Assembly: GCA_964514105.1 (NCBI GenBank)
Contig: CAZEPJ010000039.1
Span: forward strand, 1-43,321
DNA: 43,321 bases
From: CAZEPJ01 sp964514105
Lineage (GTDB): Bacteria; Desulfobacterota; Desulfocorpusculales; Desulfocorpusculum
Direction of reading: 5' to 3'
Below, one piece after another: positions 1 to 6,884 of this stretch (position 1 is its first letter; each line of letters opens with the position of its first letter). Position numbers and translations under genes: made by a program. The notes under the pieces were generated by a model that saw only the letters and a program-made list of their open reading frames with translations, was not told the origin of the DNA and made no database searches.

Positions 1-132
1 CACCGCACCCGGCGCAGCAGGCACAATCTGCTGCTGAGGCAATACCGAAGACTGGGATGCGGCGTCGCCGCCGCAAATCCCCACAAGTCCCACGCCCAAT
101 ACCCAGGCCACCACGACTCGATCCTTCCTCAT
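1..132 (-). CDS. Start of an exported protein, cut by the window edge
   Basis: Only the first 44 codons lie in the window; the gene continues beyond position 1. The ATG is at 132-130, preceded by a clear AAGGAGA Shine-Dalgarno sequence. The protein starts MRKDRVVVAWVLG: two basic residues, a hydrophobic stretch to about residue 19, then a small-residue region (ICGGDAASQ) that fits a signal peptidase cleavage site, and then a Gln/Pro/Ala-rich segment. It is therefore probably exported. It is divergent from the DUF134 gene and shares a roughly 210-base intergenic region with it. The function cannot be told from so short a piece. Confidence 0.6.
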   Translation of the reverse strand, partial: MRKDRVVVAWVLGVGLVGICGGDAASQSSVLPQQQIVPAAPGAV

Positions 133-257
133 CTGCTCGTCTCCTTTGCACCTTCTGGCTTCCCGCCGGGGAAGGGGACGGCCACGTACCGTGCCTTTCA
201 CGGCGCCAGGCCGGGCCCCCCGGGGGCCGACTTGGGCGAACAGCATGGGGACGGCGC

Positions 258-294
258 ATGAAGGGACGATGAAGGCAACATGAAGATGCCTTCA
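258..294. repeat. Three 11-bp-phased ATGAAG repeats plus an inverted repeat
   Basis: ATGAAG occurs at 258-263, 269-274 and 280-285, spaced exactly 11 bp, so all copies face the same side of the helix. The last part overlaps an 8-bp inverted repeat, TGAAGGCA (270-277) and TGCCTTCA (287-294). It lies just upstream of the DUF134 promoter, in the region shared with the divergent exported protein gene. Helically phased direct repeats are the usual shape of sites for dimeric activators such as OmpR/PhoB-type regulators. That this is such a site is inference. Confidence 0.4.
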
Positions 295-310
295 CCAAAA
301 GGGGGCGGGG

Positions 311-338
311 TTGACAATTATGAGCATATGCTTAAAAT
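311..338 (+). promoter_or_regulatory. Sigma70-type promoter of the DUF134-nifX pair
   Basis: A perfect -35 box TTGACA (311-316) is followed after 16 bp by TAAAAT (333-338), one base away from the -10 consensus. The expected transcription start falls at about 345, the A of the DUF134 start codon, so the mRNA may be leaderless. This AT-rich block stands out sharply in GC-rich DNA. Confidence 0.7.
321..334. promoter_or_regulatory. Palindromic operator-like site inside the DUF134 promoter
   Basis: AGCATATGCT (323-332) is a perfect 10-bp palindrome. It extends to an imperfect 14-mer (321-334) of the form TGAGCATATGCTCA with one mismatch. It sits between the -35 and -10 boxes, so a bound protein would block RNA polymerase. 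The adjacent gene encodes a helix-turn-helix protein, which makes autoregulation likely but unproven. Confidence 0.5.
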
Positions 339-344
339 AAAGCC

Positions 345-647
345 ATGGCCAGGCCCATGAAACCCAGATGCGTGCGTTGCGACCCCCACGCCCTTTATTT
401 CAAACCCAGGGGCATTCCCATGGTGGACCTGCAGGAGGTGCGCCTGGCGAGGGATGAACTGGAGGCCATTCGCCTGGCGGACCTGGAGGGCCTACACCAG
501 GCGGATGGAGCGGTGCGCATGGGGGTGTCCCGCCCCACGTTTGGCCGGATTCTCAAGCGGGGAAGGCGAAAGGTGGCCCGGGCGGTGATCCGGGGAGAGG
601 CTTTGAGGATCGAGAACCAGCAATCGGAGAGAGGAGAGGGGAGATGA
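345..647 (+). CDS. DUF134 family helix-turn-helix protein
   Basis: This 100-residue protein matches the DUF134 family: an N-terminal MARPMKPR, the FKPRGIPMVDL segment, a DELEAIRLADLEGL stretch and a sigma-like helix-turn-helix with MGVSRPTFGRIL at about residues 58-69. The family is thought to bind DNA and is commonly found beside NifX/NifB-type iron-molybdenum cofactor proteins, as here. The start at 345 gives the usual family N-terminus. No Shine-Dalgarno sequence is possible if transcription begins at the predicted site, which suggests leaderless translation. The stop overlaps the next start (ATGA at 644-647), so the two genes are translationally coupled. Its likely role is regulation of its own operon or other metal-cofactor genes, which is inference. 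Confidence 0.9.
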   Translation: MARPMKPRCVRCDPHALYFKPRGIPMVDLQEVRLARDELEAIRLADLEGLHQADGAVRMGVSRPTFGRILKRGRRKVARAVIRGEALRIENQQSERGEGR

Positions 648-1024
648 AGGTCTGTTTTCCGGTGGAGCGCGATGAGGGGATGGAGAGCCGGGTGTTCGGG
701 CACTTCGGGTCCGCACCCGCCTTCGTGATCGTGGACACCGAGGGGGTTGGGACGGACACCGTGGACAACCGGGATCTCCACCACGCCCATGGCATGTGCA
801 ACCCGGTGGCGGCCATGGGGGGCCGTCAGGTGGACGCGGTGGTCGTGGGCGGCATCGGCGGCGGCGCCGTTGGCAAGCTCAATGCCATGGGCGTGCGGGT
901 CTTCGCGGCCGCAGCGCCCACGGTCCGGGAGAACCTGTCATTGTTGAGCGAACGAAAGCTCAACGAACTGTCGTTCCAACACGCCTGCCAGCACCACGGG
1001 GCCAGCGGCTGCGGGCATCATTGA
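644..1024 (+). CDS. NifX/NafY-type dinitrogenase iron-molybdenum cofactor-binding family protein
   Basis: The protein has 126 residues with the NifX/NifB C-terminal (Nitro_FeMo-Co) fold: it starts MKVCFPVERDEGMESRV, followed by FGHFGSAPAFVIVD and the VVVGGIGGGAVGKLNAMGV core. In true nitrogenase systems this fold carries FeMo-co or its precursor. No nif genes lie nearby, so this is one of the orphan paralogues common in anaerobes, often tied to iron-sulfur or molybdenum handling. The C-terminal tail is His/Cys-rich (HACQHHGASGCGHH), a plausible metal-binding extension. It is preceded by GAGAGGGGAG and overlaps the DUF134 stop by 4 bases. A strong hairpin follows at 1043-1069. Confidence 0.9.
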   Translation: MKVCFPVERDEGMESRVFGHFGSAPAFVIVDTEGVGTDTVDNRDLHHAHGMCNPVAAMGGRQVDAVVVGGIGGGAVGKLNAMGVRVFAAAAPTVRENLSLLSERKLNELSFQHACQHHGASGCGHH

Positions 1025-1042
1025 GGCTGCAAGCGGGTGTCC

Positions 1043-1069
1043 GTGTGGGCCGCGTCTCGCGGCCCACAC
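1043..1069 (+). terminator. Hairpin terminator after the NifX-like gene
   Basis: A perfect 12-bp stem, GTGTGGGCCGCG (1043-1054) with CGCGGCCCACAC (1058-1069), closes on a 3-base loop, 18 bases after the stop codon. The following CCCTTCTTG is only weakly T-rich, so termination may be incomplete or Rho-assisted. Confidence 0.65.
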
Positions 1070-1628
1070 CCCTTCTTGCCGCCCCACCCAAGGACCCTCC
1101 CCGGCGTTCTTCATCCTCCCAGTGACCGTTCAGGTGCAGGTGGCGGCCCCATGGTCCCGGAGCCAGCCGGGGGCGGGGGGCGATGGGACACCCATGGCCG
1201 CAAAGCAGGCAGGTACCGCCATCGGCCAGATGCGCCCCAGGCGTTCTGCCAGGGCGGCCTGCATGCCGCTGCCATGGGGTGATCGGCAAGGCGTCAAGTG
1301 CACAAACATGGGGCTGGCTTGGTCAGTTGCCGCTTGTAACTGGCCGCGACCGTATTGGATAGCCTTGCCCGTGGTTTTTCTTGTTGACAAGTCGCATCTT
1401 CTCTGATTCCCTACAGTAGTTATAGTTATTTCGGCTCCCGAGAGTTCCCGGCCCGCGTCATGCCCATGGCGCGGTTGAGGGGCGGGCCGTCCAACGCAGC
1501 CACATGGTCCGACGGTCCAAATCCCCGGCCAGGCATGGCGTCGGCCGGGGACAGCCGAATCCGTCCCCATCGCTGGCGCTTGGATGGCGTTTGGCCAGTC
1601 TTTCCATTGCGAAAGGAGGAACCCGGAG
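1070..1628 (+). other. Gene-free leader of the Ttr-like operon with two strong hairpins
   Basis: I see no convincing gene in this 559-base stretch. A TTGACA lies at 1384-1389 and a TATAGT at 1421-1426, but they are 31 bp apart, so the promoter cannot be fixed. Downstream are two good stems: CGGCCCGC (1449-1456) with GCGGGCCG (1482-1489), and TCCCCGGCC (1522-1530) with GGCCGGGGA (1543-1551). If transcription starts near 1390-1430, the mRNA would have a structured 5' leader of about 200 bases ahead of the cytochrome gene. It could be a regulatory RNA. It does not match a riboswitch I can name. Confidence 0.4.
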
Positions 1629-1934
1629 ATGACCCTGAGAGTCCTCGCTGTGCTGTTCTCCATGGCGGCCGCCTCTGCGGCCCTGGCCGTGGTGGGGGGG
1701 GGAGACATCGCGTTTGAGGGAGGCAATGCGGGCCGGGTCGTCTTCAGCCACGACAGCCACGTGTCCCTCCACTGGCTGAGCTGCACGGAGTGCCACACCT
1801 CGACGTTCACCACCAAGGGGGCGCACAGGCCGGTCACCATGGCCCAGATGGCCCAGGGGCGATCCTGCGGCGCGTGCCACAACGGGAAATGGGCCTTCTC
1901 GGTCCAAGAGAACTGCAAGCTCTGCCACCAATAG
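1629..1934 (+). CDS. Periplasmic triheme c-type cytochrome
   Basis: The start at 1629 is set by AAAGGAGG eight bases upstream; a longer in-frame reading from 1584 would bury that site. The 101-residue product has a signal peptide (MTLRVLAVLFSMAAASAALA) and three haem-binding motifs: CTECH (52-56), CGACH (80-84) and CKLCH (96-100). HDSH at 41-44 and H66 can supply axial ligands. This matches small cytochrome c7/c3-like proteins that shuttle electrons in the periplasm. It lies 25 bases before the ferredoxin subunit gene, so it is probably the electron-transfer partner of the molybdoenzyme. That role is inferred from context; the haem motifs are direct. Confidence 0.88.
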   Translation: MTLRVLAVLFSMAAASAALAVVGGGDIAFEGGNAGRVVFSHDSHVSLHWLSCTECHTSTFTTKGAHRPVTMAQMAQGRSCGACHNGKWAFSVQENCKLCHQ

Positions 1935-1959
1935 ACGCATCCCCAAGGAGGTTGCCCCC

Positions 1960-2808
1960 ATGATTCAGGGTAGGGACGAGCTGACCGTCATCCAGGAGGA
2001 CATCCGCAGGGCGCTCCAGCGCCCGGCCCCCAGGTGGGCCATGGTCATCGACCTGCGCAAGTGCACGGCGTGCCACGCGTGCACGGCGGGGTGCGTGGCG
2101 GAGCACAAGAGCCCCCCGGGCATCGTGTACCGGCCCGTGTACGAGGAGGAAATGGGGGTATTCCCCAAGGTGAAGCGCCGCTTCACCCCCAGGCCGTGCA
2201 ACCAGTGCGACGACCCGCCCTGCGTGTCCGCGTGCCCCAACCACGGGGAGGGAAAGGCCACCTGGAAGGACCGCGGCGGGGTCACCGCCGGCGTCGTCAT
2301 GATCAATTACACCCAGTGCATCGGATGCGGGCGGTGCGTCCTGGCCTGCCCGTACAAGGCCCGGGCCCTTGACGGCGGGGCCTTCTACACCGAAGGCACC
2401 CCCAAGGTGGAGGACTACGAGAAGGCCCCCGCCTGGGAGTACGGGAAGAAGTGGCCGCGCGAGAGCCATGAACTGCCCGTGGGCACGGCCCGCAAGTGCC
2501 ACTTTTGCGTACATCGACTCAAGCTGGGGATGCTGCCCATGTGCGTGAGCACCTGCCCGTGCCGGGCCAACGCCTTCGGCGACGCCGAAGACCCCGAAAG
2601 CCTGGTCTTCGCGCTCCTGAAGGAGAACAGGAGCAAGGTCAAGGTCCTGGCCTCGGTCAGGTCCACCGGCGACCGGCACATCGGCCCATCCGACCTGCGG
2701 GGGCTCCGGCCCGAGGAGATCTCCCGTGCCGTGGGGTACCCGGGGCAGGCCCCGGTCTTCGCCGATTGGGCGCCCACCAAACCCAGGGTGTTCTACATCC
2801 TGCCGTGA
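1960..2808 (+). CDS. TtrB/NrfC-type four-cluster ferredoxin subunit
   Basis: The 282-residue protein carries sixteen cysteines in four [4Fe-4S] sets: C35/38/41/45, C80/83/88/92, C120/123/126/130 and C180/183/195/199. This is the pattern of electron-transfer subunits of the DMSO reductase family (DmsB, PsrB, TtrB). AAGGAGGTTGCCCCC precedes the ATG. There is no signal peptide of its own, so it would be co-exported with the Tat-bearing catalytic subunit encoded 17 bases downstream. It should pass electrons between the molybdenum centre and a partner, here perhaps the triheme cytochrome. After the last cluster the C-terminus runs on for about 80 residues with no recognised motif. Confidence 0.9.
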   Translation: MIQGRDELTVIQEDIRRALQRPAPRWAMVIDLRKCTACHACTAGCVAEHKSPPGIVYRPVYEEEMGVFPKVKRRFTPRPCNQCDDPPCVSACPNHGEGKATWKDRGGVTAGVVMINYTQCIGCGRCVLACPYKARALDGGAFYTEGTPKVEDYEKAPAWEYGKKWPRESHELPVGTARKCHFCVHRLKLGMLPMCVSTCPCRANAFGDAEDPESLVFALLKENRSKVKVLASVRSTGDRHIGPSDLRGLRPEEISRAVGYPGQAPVFADWAPTKPRVFYILP

Positions 2809-2825
2809 ATCAAAGGGGGAGAGAG

Positions 2826-5800
2826 ATGGTGGATCGAGCAAACAAGGGAAACGGGGTGGGCAGGCGCGGGTTCATCAAGTGCTCCGCGGTGCTGGGCGGC
2901 ACGCTGCTGGCCAGTCAGATGTCGTGGGTGGGCGATCTCATCCGCCGCGCCGAGGCCGGCCTCCTGACGCCAGAGGAGGAATACGAGCTCATCAAGGCGG
3001 ACAATACCCTGTACACCGTCTGCCTCCAGTGCAACACCGGCTGCGGCATCAAGGTGAAGCTGTTCCGCAAGGGCGGCTCGGCCGTGGCGGCGAAGATCGA
3101 CGGAAATCCGTACAACCCCTTCGTGGCCCTGCCCCACGCGGCATTCAAGACGTCCCCCTACGAGCTCAATACCGTCGATGCCGCCATCTGCCCCAAGGGC
3201 CAGGCGGGCCTGCAGACCGCGTACGATCCGTACCGCATCACCAAGGTGCTCAAGAGGGCAGGCCGGCGGGGCGAGGGGAAATGGACGACCATTTCCTTCG
3301 ACAAGGCCATCGAGGAGATCGTCGAGGGAGGCAAGCTCTTCAGCCATGTCCCCGGAGAGGAGGGCCGGGTGGTGACCGGGCTCAAGGAGATCTGCGCCCT
3401 GCGGGACCCCAAGGTCGCCAAGGCCCTGGCCGACGACGTCAAGACCATCACCAAGGCCAAGGACAGGAACAAGGCCGTGGCGGAATTCAAGACGAAGCAT
3501 GCGGCAGATCTCGGCTACCTCATCGACCCCGGCCATCCGGACCTGGGCCCCAAGAACAACCAGCTGGTTTACTTCTGGGGGAGGAAGAAGGGCGGACGGG
3601 GAGACTTCGCGGCCCGGTTCTTCGGTGACTACCTGGGGACGGTGAACACCCACGGCCACACCACGGTATGCCAGGGCTCCCTGTACTTCACCTGCAAGGC
3701 CATGAGCGAGCAGTACGATTTCAACAAGTTCGGCGGCGGAGTCAAGTTCTACTGGCAGCCCGATCTGGAGAACGTCGAGTTCATCCTGTCGGTGGGCTCC
3801 AATCTCTTCGACGCCAATTACGGCCCGCCCAACATGAACGCGCGGCTCATCCCCAACATCGTTTCGGGAAAGACCAGGCTCGTGGTGGCGGACCCTCGCT
3901 TTAACAAGGCGGCGGCCAAGGCGCACCGCTACCTTCCGGTCATCCCGGGGACGGACGGCGCCCTGTTCGCGGCCGTGATCCAGTGGATGATCCAGAACGA
4001 GCGGTACGACAAGTCCTATCTTTCCAATGCCAACGCAGCGGCGGCCAAGGCGGGGGGCGAGCCCACGTGGACCAACGCGGCCCTGCTGGTCAAGATCGAC
4101 AAGGACGGCGTCCCCGGCAAGTTCCTCCGTGCCCACGAGATCGGGCTCAAGCCCGCCGAGAAGCGCAAGGACAAAGGGGGCGTGGAGCACGACTTCGAGT
4201 ACCTGGTGGCCATGAAGGACGGGCAGCCGGTGGCCGTGGATCCCAACGACGAGAAGAACGCCGTGACCGGTGACCTGCGGGTGGACACGGAGATCAAAGG
4301 AATCCGGGTGAAGAGCGGCTTCGAGATCGTCGCCCAGTCCGCAGGCGCCAAGACCATGGCTGGGTGGGCCAAGATCTGCGGGCTGAGCGTGTGGGAGATC
4401 GAACAGACGGCCAGGGAGCTGACCAGCTACGGCAAGAAGGCCGTGGTGGAGGTGCACAGGGGGGTGGCCCAGCACACAAACGGCTTCTACAACGTCACTT
4501 CGGCCATGACCATCAACCTCCTGCTGGGGAATTTCGACTGGAAGGGGGGAATGATCGCCGCCTCGACCTACAACGCGACGGGAGGCAAGGAGGGCCAGCC
4601 CTTCAACCTGGGCAAGATGAAACCCAGCTCCCTGCCCAAGTTCGGGATCAGCTGCATCCGCCACGACATCAAGTACGAGGACACCACCCTGTTCCAGGGA
4701 TACCCGGCCAAGCGAAACTGGTGGCCCCTGTCCAGCGACATCTACGAGGAGATCATCCCCTCCATAGGGGACGCGTATCCGTATCCGGTCAAGGCGGTGT
4801 TCAGTTACATGGGGGCCCCGACCTACTCCCTGCCGGCGGGCCAGACCAACATCGCCGTCCTGGCCGACCTCGACAGGGTGCCCCTGTTTTTCACCTCGGA
4901 CATCCTCATCGGAACGACCTCCATGTATGCGGACTACATCTTCCCGGACCTGAGCTATCTGGAGCGATGGGAGATGCAGGGCTCCCACCCCAACATGCCC
5001 GTGAAGGTCCAGCCAATCCGCCAGCCGGTCATCGCCCCCATCCCCGAGACCGTCCGGGTGTTCGGGGAGGAGATGCCGTGCAGCTACGAGGCCGTCATGC
5101 TGGCCCTGGCCGAGAGGCTCAAGTTGCCGGGCTACGGCAAGGACGGGTTCGGTGCGGGCCAGGACTTCTCACGGCCGGACGACTTTTACATCCGCATGGT
5201 GGCCAACGTGGCAACGGACGGATCGCCCGTGCCGGACGCAGACGAGCGGGAGGTGAAGCTCTTTCTGGATTCCCGCAAGCATCTCCCCAAGACGGTCTTC
5301 GACCCGGAGCGCTGGGAGCGCATCGCCGGGCCCAACTGGCGCAAGGTGATTTACGTGCTCAACCGCGGCGGGCGCTTTCAGGACCACAAGGACATCTACA
5401 AGGGCGAGCTCGTGGCCAATCAGTACAAGCGGCTCATCAACTTCTACCAGGAGAAGACCGCCGGGACCAAGAGCGCCTTCACCGGCAGGCCCAATCCGGG
5501 GTACGCCGTGTACCTCCCCATCGCCTCGGCCCTGGGCAAGTCGCCCCAGGAGCTGGGTCTGGATGACGGCTACCCGCTTCACCTCATCACCCAGAGGGAC
5601 ATCCGCATGTGCAAGTCCCGGACCGTCACCGACTACTGGCTTCTGGCCATGCTTCCCGAGAACGCCGTGGTGGTCAACGCCCTGGACGCCAGGCGGCTGG
5701 GACTCAGGAGCGGCGATCTCGTCCGGGTGACCTCGGCCACCAATCCGGACGGGGTGTGGGACCTCAAGAACGGGACGGTCAAGCCCATGGTGGGGAAGGT

Positions 5801-6056
5801 GCAGGTGACCGAGACCATCCGGCCGGGGGTGGTCACCTTCACGCTGGGCCACGGGCACTGGGCAACGGGCGCGGCGGACGTCGTCGTAGACGGCCGGCGC
5901 ATCGCCGGAGACCCCAGGCGGGCCACGGGCGTCCACGCAAACGCCGCCATGTGGGTGGATCCGTACCTGAAGAACACCTGCATGCTCGACCCCGTGGGCG
6001 GGAGCGTCTCCTTTTACGACACCAAGGTGAAGCTGGTCAAGGTCGCCCAGGGGTAA
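2826..6056 (+). CDS. TtrA-like Tat-exported molybdopterin oxidoreductase, catalytic subunit
   Basis: The protein has 1,076 residues. It opens with a twin-arginine signal (GRRGFIK, R13/R14), then a [4Fe-4S] set C66-x2-C69-x3-C73-x48-C122 with the CPKG motif. The best molybdenum ligand candidate is C282 (HTTVCQGS), with a second cysteine at C290. Segments such as RGEGKWTTISF, EEIVEGG and HTNGFYNVTSAM resemble tetrathionate reductase TtrA as I recall it, and the length fits. A linker around residues 185-245 is rich in Lys and Asp. AAAGGGGGA precedes the ATG at 2826. No membrane anchor gene follows. TtrA-like enzymes reduce tetrathionate or other sulfur, arsenic or selenium oxyanions, so the substrate cannot be fixed from sequence. 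Confidence 0.88.
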   Translation: MVDRANKGNGVGRRGFIKCSAVLGGTLLASQMSWVGDLIRRAEAGLLTPEEEYELIKADNTLYTVCLQCNTGCGIKVKLFRKGGSAVAAKIDGNPYNPFVALPHAAFKTSPYELNTVDAAICPKGQAGLQTAYDPYRITKVLKRAGRRGEGKWTTISFDKAIEEIVEGGKLFSHVPGEEGRVVTGLKEICALRDPKVAKALADDVKTITKAKDRNKAVAEFKTKHAADLGYLIDPGHPDLGPKNNQLVYFWGRKKGGRGDFAARFFGDYLGTVNTHGHTTVCQGSLYFTCKAMSEQYDFNKFGGGVKFYWQPDLENVEFILSVGSNLFDANYGPPNMNARLIPNIVSGKTRLVVADPRFNKAAAKAHRYLPVIPGTDGALFAAVIQWMIQNERYDKSYLSNANAAAAKAGGEPTWTNAALLVKIDKDGVPGKFLRAHEIGLKPAEKRKDKGGVEHDFEYLVAMKDGQPVAVDPNDEKNAVTGDLRVDTEIKGIRVKSGFEIVAQSAGAKTMAGWAKICGLSVWEIEQTARELTSYGKKAVVEVHRGVAQHTNGFYNVTSAMTINLLLGNFDWKGGMIAASTYNATGGKEGQPFNLGKMKPSSLPKFGISCIRHDIKYEDTTLFQGYPAKRNWWPLSSDIYEEIIPSIGDAYPYPVKAVFSYMGAPTYSLPAGQTNIAVLADLDRVPLFFTSDILIGTTSMYADYIFPDLSYLERWEMQGSHPNMPVKVQPIRQPVIAPIPETVRVFGEEMPCSYEAVMLALAERLKLPGYGKDGFGAGQDFSRPDDFYIRMVANVATDGSPVPDADEREVKLFLDSRKHLPKTVFDPERWERIAGPNWRKVIYVLNRGGRFQDHKDIYKGELVANQYKRLINFYQEKTAGTKSAFTGRPNPGYAVYLPIASALGKSPQELGLDDGYPLHLITQRDIRMCKSRTVTDYWLLAMLPENAVVVNALDARRLGLRSGDLVRVTSATNPDGVWDLKNGTVKPMVGKVQVTETIRPGVVTFTLGHGHWATGAADVVVDGRRIAGDPRRATGVHANAAMWVDPYLKNTCMLDPVGGSVSFYDTKVKLVKVAQG

Positions 6057-6103
6057 CGTCCTTCTCGTGGCGTGCGTTGCGGCCGCCGGCGGGGGTAAGC
6101 GGG

Positions 6104-6715
6104 ATGAGGTCGTTCGACGAGCTCTTGGCGGAATCGGTGGCGGGCCACGGCCATCTGTGCCCGGGGCAAATCCTGGGGGTCCGCATGGCCATGCTGGGGT
6201 GCAGGCTTCTTGCCATTCAGGAGCCGCGCTCCCGGGCGGAGAGGAAAAAGCTCATCGTCTTCGTGGAGATGGACCGCTGCGCCACAGACGCCATCGCCAG
6301 CGTCACGGGCTGTTCCATGGGGAAGCGAACACTGAAGTTTCGCGACTACGGCATCATGGCCGCCACATTCTGTCACGTGGAGCATAACGAAGCATACCGC
6401 ATCGTGGCCCGGGAAGAGGCCAAGCTCCGGGCCCGCATCCTGGCTCCGGGGCACGGAGACCCTTTCCAGCAGCAGCTCCAAGCGTACAGGACCCTGCCGG
6501 ATCGGGATCTTTTTTGCATCCAGCGCGTGGAAGTGGAACTTGCGCCCTGGGAACTCCCAGGCCCTCCGCGGCGCCACGCCCGCTGTGCCCGGTGCGGCCA
6601 GATGGTCCGCGACGGTCGCGAGGTCAGCCAAGAGGGCACCGTCCTTTGCCGCCCCTGCGCCGGGGAAACGTATTTCCAGCCCTGGTTCGATGAGGCCGCC
6701 AGGGCGTTGCCCTGA
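6104..6715 (+). CDS. FmdE family protein with C-terminal zinc finger
   Basis: The 203-residue protein shows the FmdE hallmarks HGHLCPGQILGVRM (residues 14-27), RCATDAIASVTGC (58-70) and GKRTLKFRDYG (73-83). A zinc finger follows: C161-x2-C164 and C182-x2-C185. FmdE was named from a molybdenum formylmethanofuran dehydrogenase operon in methanogens; in bacteria such proteins accompany molybdenum or tungsten enzymes, and their biochemical role is not settled. It lies 47 bases after the TtrA-like gene on the same strand, which suggests a role in cofactor handling or maturation of that enzyme. The start at 6104 is the first ATG before the conserved core, with a weak GGGGGTAAGCGGG ribosome site. 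Confidence 0.88.
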   Translation: MRSFDELLAESVAGHGHLCPGQILGVRMAMLGCRLLAIQEPRSRAERKKLIVFVEMDRCATDAIASVTGCSMGKRTLKFRDYGIMAATFCHVEHNEAYRIVAREEAKLRARILAPGHGDPFQQQLQAYRTLPDRDLFCIQRVEVELAPWELPGPPRRHARCARCGQMVRDGREVSQEGTVLCRPCAGETYFQPWFDEAARALP

Positions 6716-6754
6716 AGGTCCGGACTCGGGCCGGGGGGTGGCCGGGATGCAGCT

Positions 6755-6782
6755 TTGCCGGCGAGGAAAAAACGTCTACACT
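6755..6782 (+). promoter_or_regulatory. Possible promoter of xthA
   Basis: TTGCCG (6755-6760) and TACACT (6777-6782) are separated by 16 bp, and an A-run in the spacer is unusual for this region. Each box matches four of six consensus bases. It would give a leader of about 95 bases to the GTG start of xthA. Confidence 0.35.
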
Positions 6783-6884
6783 GGGGTCGTCCGCAGCCAG
6801 GGCGGTTCCCGGCAGACCGCAGCGGCGTCGGTCGCCCCTGGGGGGGCGGGCCCGTGAGAGCATGCCACGTGGGGAGAGGCATCC

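Noticed and set aside
57..272. Open frame of 71 codons on the plus strand
   Set aside because: Arg/Pro-rich with no ribosome site, opposite a better minus-strand gene with a signal peptide and Shine-Dalgarno sequence.
1384..1426. Sigma70 promoter TTGACA ... TATAGT before the cytochrome gene
   Set aside because: The boxes are 31 bp apart, too far for one promoter; no better pair was found, so no promoter is called.
1430..1628. Molybdenum cofactor riboswitch ahead of the TtrA-like operon
   Set aside because: The context is tempting, but the conserved strings of that RNA as I remember them are not seen. Kept only as an unnamed structured leader.
1130..1918. Open frame of 262 codons on the minus strand
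   Set aside because: It lies opposite the triheme cytochrome gene and its leader, has no recognisable domain and no ribosome site; the cytochrome with three CxxCH motifs is the real gene.
2793..4988. Open frame of 731 codons on the minus strand
   Set aside because: It mirrors the catalytic molybdoenzyme gene; long antisense frames are common in GC-rich DNA. No domain is seen.
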